Positions 1-6,462 of a stretch of 16,259 nucleotides of DNA are shown piece after piece. A program made the position numbers and the translations under genes. Every line of letters starts with the position of its first letter. Positions within the stretch are counted from its first letter, which is position 1. Below the pieces are notes generated by a model, which had not been told where the DNA came from, searched no databases, and saw only the letters and a list, made by a program, of their open reading frames with translations. Source of the DNA: DATKEH01 sp035546355 (GTDB lineage Bacteria > Acidobacteriota > Thermoanaerobaculia > Multivoradales > JAIOJS01); the NCBI GenBank assembly GCA_035546355.1, contig DATKEH010000344.1, positions 1-16,259 on the forward strand, given 5' to 3'.

Positions 1-130
1 TGGCCCAGACCCTTGCAGACCGGCGTGACGACAACTCTCGCGTTGAATCCGCGTCCCACGCCCGCACAAGCGGCCGGACGGTCAACCTCACCCGCCCCTG
101 GGGACCTCGTCGAGCCCCTTCATGCATAGT

Positions 131-160
131 CCGGGCTAGGAGGCTCCACCCCTAGCCCGG
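131..160 (-). terminator. Hairpin after the deacetylase gene, candidate terminator
   Basis: A perfect 10-bp inverted repeat: CCGGGCTAGG (131-140) and CCTAGCCCGG (151-160), with a 10-nt loop. It begins 3 nt beyond the minus-strand stop codon at 163-165, so it lies where a terminator for the 5234-to-163 operon is expected. No T-run follows on the minus strand, so it may instead act with Rho or protect the 3' end of the mRNA. Confidence 0.55.
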
Positions 161-162
161 GG

Positions 163-2004
163 CTAGCCGAGCAGCGCCAGGTCGAGGCCGGCGAGGGCCT
201 CCTGCTGGAGCTGCCGGTACTCCTCGCTGCCACAGCGCTGCCGGAGCTCCGGAGTCAGCGGCATGACCATCGGCATCGCCGGCCACGACACGGGCTCTCC
301 GCTGCGGCGGTCGACGACCCGGCCGCTGGCGACGGCGTGCGTGGCCTCGGCCAGCGGCAGGCCCCGCACCGCCTGCCGCACCGCGGCGCAGCGCGCCCCG
401 TCCTGCGGCCGCAGGAAGCAGAAACCCGGCGCCGCTTGCGCCGCCAGGTGGTAGTGCCCGGGGACGAAGGTCAGCCCCGCCAGGTGGAGCCGCGCGCATA
501 CCACCACCAGCAGCGCCATCGCGTCCTCGAGCAGCCCCAGACCGGGATACTGCTGCCCGGACAGCGGCGGCCGCTGCGGAGAGAACGTGGCGCGCGGGTC
601 CTGCAGCAGCAGCCACTCGATGGACAACAGCTCCTGGCCGGGGAGCGTGGTGCGGTCGCGCCGCAGCCGCACCTCGACGAGCAGCTCGCGGCGCCGCGGC
701 CCGGACCAGATGCGCAGCGTGTGGCCGGTGGGCTGGGTGGTATCGACGTCCAGCGTCGGGTGGTCGTACCCCTTGTCGCGCACGCGGTCGAGCAGCCCGC
801 TGCGCTCCAGCGCCAGCTCCAGGCCATGGGGGGTGTAGAAGCCGAGGAAGCGGGTCTCGCGGCCGCCCCCGAGAGCGCCATAGAGGTCTTCCTCGGTGAT
901 CCCCCAGCTGTCCCCCGCGTCCGACCCGGACAGCTCGGCGGCGGTCGAGCGCCGACTCGTCGCGTGGTAGCGGTCCACCAGCACTCGCCTGGTGCCGGGC
1001 GGCTCGACCAGGTGGCCGGCGAGGAGCAGCAACAGCCAGCGGGCGGTGTAGCGCCAGGAGTGCTCGCCGTAGCCGCCGGCGAGGAGCACGGCCATCGGCA
1101 GCGGCCTGCGCTCGGGGTCGGTACGGCGGGGGTCGTGGCCGCACAGCTCCAGCACCAGGCGATCCCTGGCCAGCATCCCCTCGGAGGTGATGGACCAGTC
1201 CCCCAGCGGGTCGTCGGCGGCGGAATCGGTGCCGGCGAGGTAGACGACCAGACCCGGCTCCACCGCCGCGACCAGGGGGGGCAGGAGCTCGCGGAGCGTC
1301 CCGAGGTAGCGGGCGTCGCCCACCGCGCTCCCCAGCTCGACGCTGGTGGCGGCGACCGCCTGCGGCTCGCCCCAGTGGCGGTTGTGCACCGACAGCGTGT
1401 GCACGGTGGGGTCGTCGGCGAACAGCGCGCGGGTGCCGTCGCCGTCGTGGAGATCGAGGTCCACCACCAGCACCGGGGCCTGGAAGCGGGCTGCGCGCAG
1501 CTGCCGCACGGCGATGGCCACGTCGTTGAAGATGCAGAAGCCGTGGCCGCGGTCGCGGTGGGCGTGGTGGAACCCGCCTCCCAGGTTCACCGCCACGCCG
1601 CCGCGCCGCGCCACCTGCCGCGCCGCCGCCAGGGTGCCGCCAGTCATCGCCCGCTGCACCGCCAGAGCCCGCTCGCGCTGGACGTCGGTCAGGGCGTAGC
1701 CGGTGATCGGCACGAAGGCGGCGCCGTCGCCCAGGCCTTCGACGTAGGCCTCGTCGTGGGCGAGCAGCAGGTCGCGCAGGGACGCCGGCTCCGCCTCCTG
1801 CAGGCGCCGCGGATGCAGCAGACCCTGGCCGATCAGGGCGGTGACGATCTTGTCGGCGCGCAGGGGATCGAGCGGGCTGGCCGGCAGCGAGAAGGCGTAG
1901 GAGGGCGAGAACCAGATCGCCGGGTGCGGCAGCTGGTGGAGGCGCCGCCGGGCCGCCGAGCGCAGGCGGCGCAGGCGGCGCAGGAGGCGGCGCGGGGCGC
2001 GCAA
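163..2004 (-). CDS. HDAC-family deacetylase with GNAT-like C-terminal region
   Basis: A 613-residue protein of the arginase/deacetylase (histone deacetylase) superfamily, predicted to hydrolyse acetyl-lysine or small acetylated amines using zinc. The catalytic set is complete. It has the His pair 146-147 in GGGFHHAH, then GFCIFND (155-161), zinc ligands Asp184 and His186 in DLDLHDGDG, a third ligand Asp260 in AGTDSAADD, and the catalytic Tyr312 in AGGYG. The HDAC domain covers about residues 28-335. Residues 340-613 are extra; within them a predicted strand (459-468) precedes QQYPGLG (484-490), which fits the QxxGxG acetyl-CoA motif of GNAT enzymes, followed by a long helix. The GNAT link is inference. 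The first 24 residues hold 11 arginines. The start is TTG at 2004, supported by GAGGGG 7 nt upstream; the stop of the preceding Smr gene lies only 4 nt away, suggesting coupling. The real substrate is unknown. It could also be an acetylpolyamine or acetoin-utilisation-type amidohydrolase. Confidence 0.88.
   Translation of the reverse strand: MRAPRRLLRRLRRLRSAARRRLHQLPHPAIWFSPSYAFSLPASPLDPLRADKIVTALIGQGLLHPRRLQEAEPASLRDLLLAHDEAYVEGLGDGAAFVPITGYALTDVQRERALAVQRAMTGGTLAAARQVARRGGVAVNLGGGFHHAHRDRGHGFCIFNDVAIAVRQLRAARFQAPVLVVDLDLHDGDGTRALFADDPTVHTLSVHNRHWGEPQAVAATSVELGSAVGDARYLGTLRELLPPLVAAVEPGLVVYLAGTDSAADDPLGDWSITSEGMLARDRLVLELCGHDPRRTDPERRPLPMAVLLAGGYGEHSWRYTARWLLLLLAGHLVEPPGTRRVLVDRYHATSRRSTAAELSGSDAGDSWGITEEDLYGALGGGRETRFLGFYTPHGLELALERSGLLDRVRDKGYDHPTLDVDTTQPTGHTLRIWSGPRRRELLVEVRLRRDRTTLPGQELLSIEWLLLQDPRATFSPQRPPLSGQQYPGLGLLEDAMALLVVVCARLHLAGLTFVPGHYHLAAQAAPGFCFLRPQDGARCAAVRQAVRGLPLAEATHAVASGRVVDRRSGEPVSWPAMPMVMPLTPELRQRCGSEEYRQLQQEALAGLDLALLG
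1961..1987. repeat. Three tandem 9-bp units in the deacetylase N terminus
   Basis: Units of CGCAGGCGG repeat three times (1961-1969, 1970-1978, and 1979-1987 as CGCAGGAGG). On the minus strand they encode part of the arginine/leucine-rich N terminus of the deacetylase. A unit length divisible by three means copy-number change would lengthen the tail without shifting the frame. Confidence 0.6.
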
Positions 2005-2008
2005 GATC

Positions 2009-2308
2009 TCACCCCTCGAGTCGCGCCCAGGTGGCGCCCCAGCCGCCGGCGCCGGCAGCGGCGTCGCCGAAGGCTACGACACGGGGGTCGCGGGAGAGAA
2101 TCGTCCGTACCGTGCGCCGCTGCACCCCCACGCCCCGGCCGTGGATGATGCGCACCTCGCGGAAACCCCGCTCGACCGCCAGGTCGAGGTAGTCGCGAAC
2201 CAGCTGGGAGATCTCGCGCGGCGGGAAGCTGTGCAGGTCGAGGACGTCCTCGACCGGCAGCTCGACCGCATCGGCGGGAGGGGAGGAGTCGTCGTCGCGC
2301 TCGCCCAC
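2009..2308 (-). CDS. Small Smr-domain protein
   Basis: A 99-residue protein that is almost entirely one Smr domain, the fold found at the C terminus of MutS2 and in stand-alone small MutS-related proteins. The two family motifs are present: LDLH at 23-26 and HGRGVG at 56-61. Between them is the helix-strand pattern ending in REVRIIHG. The C terminus has a GGWGATWARL stretch (88-97), probably an edge strand. Smr domains bind or cleave nucleic acid; standalone members are often DNA- or RNA-nicking enzymes, but the substrate here cannot be read from sequence. The start is a GTG at 2308 with only a weak ribosome-binding site, 22 nt after the stop of the upstream gene; no in-frame ATG exists. The position between the 967-residue gene and the deacetylase suggests one transcript. 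Confidence 0.85.
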   Translation of the reverse strand: MGERDDDSSPPADAVELPVEDVLDLHSFPPREISQLVRDYLDLAVERGFREVRIIHGRGVGVQRRTVRTILSRDPRVVAFGDAAAGAGGWGATWARLEG

Positions 2309-2330
2309 ACCGGGATTCTACGGCTGCTGC

Positions 2331-5234
2331 TCAGCGGAACAACTTCAGGAACACCAGGTAGAGCACGAACCCGTCGTCCGGCCCCGCCACCGGCACCCCG
2401 ACGTCGACCTGCATCACCGTCTGCCACGGGCCCATGAAGCTGCCCACCAACCCGACGCCGGCCAGCAGCTCGTCGGACAACCCGCTCTCCTCGTCGCTGG
2501 CCCAGGCGGCGTCGACCACCCCCTCCAGGCGCAGCAGCTGGCCGATCTCGAACCCGTAGCTGGCGTGGGCGGCGAGCGCCTCTTCGGCCCGCACCCGGTT
2601 GGACTGGTAGCCGTGCACGCGGGTGCCGCCGAAGAAGCCGAACTGGTACTTGCTGAAGCGGTCGAGGTCGCGACCGCCGACGGCGTCGAGCTCCAGGCCG
2701 AGCTTCTGGAAGCGGCGGAGGTGCCAGGTCTTGGCGGCGCGCACTTCCCAGCGGACGAAGTCCTCGCTGGCGTCGTCGAAGGCCGCCACCTGCGCCGGCA
2801 TGCCCCACGGCTCCCAACGGGAGCGCAGGCTCCAGCTGGCGGCGAACGACAGACGGTAGCCGGCGCGGGCGTAGCGCCCGTCGACCTCGAACGAGTGCAG
2901 GAGGTGGTCGCTGGGCAGGGTGAGCTCGGCGGCCGTCTCGTCGGTGCGGGAGTAGTTGCGGTAGCCGAGGTCGTAGGAGGCGCCGAGGCGGAAGAAGTTG
3001 CCGATCGGCCGCCCCAGCTTGACCTCGAAGCTGGCGGGTAGCGCCTCGACCTCTTCGGCCGGGACCTCGCGGTCGTCGCGGTACAGGGTGTCGGTCAGCG
3101 GCACCGCCAGGGCGAAGAGGTCGGCGCCGAAGTCGAAGCGGCTGCCGAACAGGCGTGGCTGGGCGACGTCGGCGACGAGCAGGGCGCCGGCGAAGAAGAC
3201 GTTGAGCTGCTGGCCGGTGCCCTTGACGTCGAAGGAGAAGTAGTTGGCGCCGGCGAGCGGCAGCGGATAGTCGAGCGCGTCGTCGTAGAACACCCCGCCG
3301 ATCACGAACAGCTTGTCGTTGTCGAACCCCTCCTTGACCACCCGCTCCCCGCCGTCCTCCGGGTGCACCAGATACCGCAGGCCGCGCTCGGTGTCTCGCA
3401 CCATGGTGACCTCGGAGGCGAGCACTTCCTGCCTGGCGGCGGCGAACCCGGAGTCGTTGATGCGGACCGCCGACAGCAGTGTCTCCTTCTCGATCGCGGT
3501 GGCGGTATTGATCACCGACAGCAGCTGCTGGCCGGTGACCCGCAGCGGCAGCCAGAAGGCGTCGGGAGCCCAGTGGGCAGGATTGCCGTCGGCGTCGACG
3601 GGCCGGTAGTGCATCACTTCTTCGTTGGAGATCACCTCCCCCTCGAGCCCGAGCTGCAGGGCGCGGGTACGCACGCGCCCGTAGTGCTGGCGGTCGATCC
3701 ACACCGTCCCCTGGTAGAGCTTCTCGGCGCTGCCCCGTGCCGCATCGGCCGGGGTGAAGTCGACCACCCAGGTCGGCCGCCCCTCGACCTCGGCCGTGCC
3801 CCGCAGGCGGTAGCGATACTCGCGCCCGAGGTGGATGGCGAGCGGCAGCGCCGCCGCCTTCTCCGGTTGGATGAGCGGGATCTCCGGCAGGCGTTTGCCG
3901 CGCCACTTGACGCCGTTGACGTACAGCTCCTCCCACGCCCAGTCGAAGCCCTCACCCTGGCGGAAGAAGAAGTCGCCCTGGAACGTCACCTCCACGGCGG
4001 TGGCGCCGGCGCCGGCGAAGCGCAGGTGCGTGGTGTTGCGGGCGCGGTAGTGGCGCAGGCGCCGCGCCTGGGCGTCCTCGAACACCTGCAGGCGGCGGAG
4101 GATCTCCTCGACCGGCAGCTGGCGCTCGGTCTCGACCGTCACCTCCTCGGCGAGGGAGCCGGGGGCCTCGGGCAGGGCTCGCTCGAGGCGCAGCAGCACC
4201 ACCGCGTCCCCGCTCTCCAGGGGCACCCGCAGGCCCTCGGGGCCGCGGCCGAGGCCGAACAGGTCCTGCGGCTCGCCGCTCTCGAGGTCGACGCGCTGCG
4301 GGTGTTGCAGCTGCGGGTCGGAGAACAGCAGCTCGACGGGCCCCGCGCCGGCCTGCACCAGGACCCGCAGCCCGAGGTCCTCGCGGACGAAGGCCCAGGC
4401 GTCGGCGCCCGCCGGCACCGAATAGGGGTCGAAGGCGAGCTCCCCACGGAGCTCGTTGGCCAGCACCACCAGGGGGCGCAGCTGATCGGCTCGTGGGTGG
4501 GGCAGGTCGAAGAAGGCGACCGCAGCTCCCGCCGCCGCCAGCCGGGCGGCTTGCGTCAGGGCGAGGGCGGCGGAGGAGGGGAAGGGGAGCCCCTCGACGA
4601 CGAGGGGCCGGCCGGGGTCGAGGTCGGCCAGGACCTCCTGGATCGCCGGCAGCTGCTCGCCGGCGACGGGGGCGAGCAGCGAAAGCCCGTCCAGGTAGGG
4701 CGCGACGTCCTGTTCGTAGAGACTGCGTACCGCCCGCGGGTCGGGCGGGAGGGGGGCGGGGAACACCCGCGCGTCGGCCCTGGCCCCCTGCACCGCCACC
4801 GCCGCTCGCTTGAAGAGGAAACCGTACTGCTCCACGTCCCAGGCGCCGGCGGCGGGCTGCCACCGCAGCTGGAAGTGGCTCAGCGGCCCGGCGGCGGCGG
4901 CGACCGCGGCGGCCGCCGCCAGCTCGGCCTCCAGGGCGCCGGCATGGTCGATCAGCGGCGCCGGGGTGGCGAACAGCAGCTCGACCCAGGGCGCGCCGCC
5001 GGCGGCGTCGACGGCGACCGCGGCGGCCGGGTCCCACGGCGCCGACAGCGAATGCCGCCAGCGCACGTACAGGCGGGCCTCCTCGGCCAGCGGCAGGCTG
5101 TCGCGCAGCGCGGCGGCGGCGGTGCCCGGGTCGGCGACGTCGATGCCGGCGCAGGGCAGGCAGGGGGGCCCCGCCGCCGGCAGGGCGCTGGCGGCCGCGA
5201 GCAGGGCGGCGTAGAGCGAAAGGGTTCGGCGCAT
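2331..5234 (-). CDS. Exported multidomain protein with Omp85-like C-terminal barrel
   Basis: A 967-residue protein starting with MRRTLSLYAALLAAASALPA, a clear Sec signal peptide, which fixes the ATG at 5234 rather than the longer open frame reaching 5381. Three regions can be seen. Residues 30 to about 370 alternate helices and strands and contain segments such as VAPYLDGLSLLAP and RPLVVEGLPFP; an alpha/beta barrel followed by a beta sandwich, as in some glycoside hydrolases, is possible but unproven. Residues about 370-640 resemble the LolA-like outer-membrane lipoprotein-sorting fold (GTVWIDRQHYGRVRT, then ISNEEVMHYRPV). Residues about 645-967 look like amphipathic beta strands ending in an Omp85/BamA-like pattern: GGTRVHGYQSNR followed by SYGFEIG and DVGVPVAG near the end. 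The usual Arg of the VRGY/F motif is His874 here. The protein is probably in the outer membrane. Its role is unknown. It heads the run with the Smr and deacetylase genes. Confidence 0.72.
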   Translation of the reverse strand: MRRTLSLYAALLAAASALPAAGPPCLPCAGIDVADPGTAAAALRDSLPLAEEARLYVRWRHSLSAPWDPAAAVAVDAAGGAPWVELLFATPAPLIDHAGALEAELAAAAAVAAAAGPLSHFQLRWQPAAGAWDVEQYGFLFKRAAVAVQGARADARVFPAPLPPDPRAVRSLYEQDVAPYLDGLSLLAPVAGEQLPAIQEVLADLDPGRPLVVEGLPFPSSAALALTQAARLAAAGAAVAFFDLPHPRADQLRPLVVLANELRGELAFDPYSVPAGADAWAFVREDLGLRVLVQAGAGPVELLFSDPQLQHPQRVDLESGEPQDLFGLGRGPEGLRVPLESGDAVVLLRLERALPEAPGSLAEEVTVETERQLPVEEILRRLQVFEDAQARRLRHYRARNTTHLRFAGAGATAVEVTFQGDFFFRQGEGFDWAWEELYVNGVKWRGKRLPEIPLIQPEKAAALPLAIHLGREYRYRLRGTAEVEGRPTWVVDFTPADAARGSAEKLYQGTVWIDRQHYGRVRTRALQLGLEGEVISNEEVMHYRPVDADGNPAHWAPDAFWLPLRVTGQQLLSVINTATAIEKETLLSAVRINDSGFAAARQEVLASEVTMVRDTERGLRYLVHPEDGGERVVKEGFDNDKLFVIGGVFYDDALDYPLPLAGANYFSFDVKGTGQQLNVFFAGALLVADVAQPRLFGSRFDFGADLFALAVPLTDTLYRDDREVPAEEVEALPASFEVKLGRPIGNFFRLGASYDLGYRNYSRTDETAAELTLPSDHLLHSFEVDGRYARAGYRLSFAASWSLRSRWEPWGMPAQVAAFDDASEDFVRWEVRAAKTWHLRRFQKLGLELDAVGGRDLDRFSKYQFGFFGGTRVHGYQSNRVRAEEALAAHASYGFEIGQLLRLEGVVDAAWASDEESGLSDELLAGVGLVGSFMGPWQTVMQVDVGVPVAGPDDGFVLYLVFLKLFR

Positions 5235-5242
5235 GGCGCGGT

Positions 5243-5248
5243 AGCATA
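5243..5248 (-). promoter_or_regulatory. Candidate -10 box upstream of the 967-residue gene
   Basis: On the minus strand the hexamer TATGCT ends 8 nt before the ATG at 5234, in a 73-bp divergent intergenic gap. The matching -35 position (5266-5271, GCCCTG) is poor. If used, transcription would start at or next to the start codon, giving a leaderless mRNA. On the plus strand TAGACT at 5276-5281 is a weaker -10 candidate for the PATAN gene. Confidence 0.3.
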
Positions 5249-5307
5249 GCCCGAGCTCCGGTCGCCAGGGCGCGCTAGACTCGCACCTGCCGACCGACCC
5301 ACGCCGC

Positions 5308-6429
5308 ATGGAATTCTCCGGCCGACTCGCCTCCGTCTCCCTCGCCGACCTCCTGCAGTGGTCGGCCAACGACCAGCGCACCGGCTGCCTGGTGGTGCGG
5401 ACCTCGAGCCGCGAGAAGCGGGTGTACTTCTCCCGCGGTGACGTGGTCGCCTGCCTGTCGGCCGATCCGGCGGAGTACCTGGGCCAGTTCCTGCTGCTCG
5501 GTGGCTACCTCAAGGAGCCGCAGCTGGTGCGCGCCCTGACCTACTGTCGCCAGCACCGTGAGCGGCTGGGGCGGGCGCTGGTGGAGCTCCGCCTGCTGTC
5601 GAAGTGGGCGGTGAAGGCGGCGCTGCGCCGGCACATAGAGGATCGGGTGTGCGATCTCTTCCTGTGGCGCCGCGGCGTCTTCTATTTCGAGAACAGCATG
5701 CCGGCCGAGGAGGACCTCCTGCCCGAGCCGATCCACACCGTGGCCCTCGCCATGGAGGGGAGCCGGTGGGTCGACGAGCACGACCGGATCCGTGAGATCT
5801 TCATCCACGACGGCGTGGTGCTGCGACGCGGGGCCCAGTGGGGCCGCGCCGCCGACGGGCCGCTGCAGGAGCGGATCCTGGCCCTGTTCGAAGACTCCCT
5901 GACGCTGGCGACGCTGTACGAGCGCGTGCGGGGTTCCCGCTTCCGCTTCCTGTCGGCGGCCTACGAGCTGACGGTGGGCGAGGTGCTCGACATCGAGAGC
6001 GTCCCCGACGAGGGCAGCCCGGGGACCAGTACCGAGATCCGCCTCTTCGACCTCCTGCTGGAGCAGGCGGCCGAGGAGGACGTGCTCTTCTCGCCGCGGC
6101 ACCTGTCGCTGCCGCTGGAGGTGATGGATCGCTTCTACCCGGTGTGGGTGAGGGGCGACGAAGACGAACCGGCCGGCAAGGGGGAGGAAGTGCCGATCAG
6201 CGGCGAGGAGCTCGCCTTCTATCGCCAGCTCGACGGCAGCCGTTCCCTGCGCGAGCTGGTGGTGGAGGACCGCGATCGGCGCCACTGGAAGATGGATCTA
6301 CTGCTGTTGCAGCTGCAGCTCGGGCGGCTGGCGCTGCTGCCGCGGCCGCTCAGCGAGCTCGAGGCCGCGACCCCGGCGGCGGCCCGTAGCCCGTGGCTCA
6401 GGCGGCTGTTCGCTCCTCGCTCGTGGTGA
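5308..6429 (+). CDS. DUF4388 (PATAN) domain protein
   Basis: A 373-residue cytoplasmic protein. Residues 1 to about 130 match the DUF4388/PATAN pattern: the opening MEFSGRLASVSLADLLQW, then TGCLVVR, KRVYFSRGDVVACLS, then a helical part with LGRALVELRLLSKW, and DLFLWRRGVFYFE at the end. PATAN domains are abundant in Acidobacteriota and Myxococcota and are linked to two-component and gliding or polarity regulators, usually as protein-interaction modules. No receiver domain, kinase domain or membrane segment is visible. Residues about 200-345 form a second, mostly helical unit that I do not recognise; it includes VPISGEELAFYRQLDGSRSL, which resembles a winged-helix-like repeat of the same kind of family. 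The ATG at 5308 has no strong ribosome-binding site. It is divergent from the 967-residue gene and convergent with the antiporter gene. Confidence 0.85.
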   Translation: MEFSGRLASVSLADLLQWSANDQRTGCLVVRTSSREKRVYFSRGDVVACLSADPAEYLGQFLLLGGYLKEPQLVRALTYCRQHRERLGRALVELRLLSKWAVKAALRRHIEDRVCDLFLWRRGVFYFENSMPAEEDLLPEPIHTVALAMEGSRWVDEHDRIREIFIHDGVVLRRGAQWGRAADGPLQERILALFEDSLTLATLYERVRGSRFRFLSAAYELTVGEVLDIESVPDEGSPGTSTEIRLFDLLLEQAAEEDVLFSPRHLSLPLEVMDRFYPVWVRGDEDEPAGKGEEVPISGEELAFYRQLDGSRSLRELVVEDRDRRHWKMDLLLLQLQLGRLALLPRPLSELEAATPAAARSPWLRRLFAPRSW

Positions 6430-6437
6430 CGACTCCA

Positions 6438-6462
6438 CGAGGCACCGACGCGGTGCTCCTCG
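6438..6462. terminator. Hairpin in the convergent gap between PATAN and antiporter genes
   Basis: GCACCG (6442-6447) pairs with CGGTGC (6451-6456) across a 3-nt loop. The stem extends with CGAG (6438-6441) and CTCG (6459-6462) across a 2-nt bulge. It fills most of the 33-nt gap between two convergent stop codons, so it could end transcription from both sides. There is no T-run on either strand. Confidence 0.45.

Noticed and set aside
39..53. tRNA T-arm-like stem (CGCG, loop TTGAATC, CGCG)
   Set aside because: No acceptor stem, CCA or anticodon arm can be matched around it, and too little sequence lies upstream in the window.
1..129. Open plus-strand frames at the left edge that could be the end of an upstream gene
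   Set aside because: Two frames are open to nearby stops and neither shows recognisable protein content, so no partial gene is called.
337..2148. Long plus-strand open frame opposite the deacetylase and Smr genes
   Set aside because: It is rich in Gln, Arg, Gly and Val repeats without family motifs and mirrors the real gene's frame; high GC removes stop codons from antisense frames.
3363..5249. Long plus-strand open frame opposite the 967-residue gene
   Set aside because: Same GC-driven antisense effect; the minus strand has a signal peptide and coherent domains.
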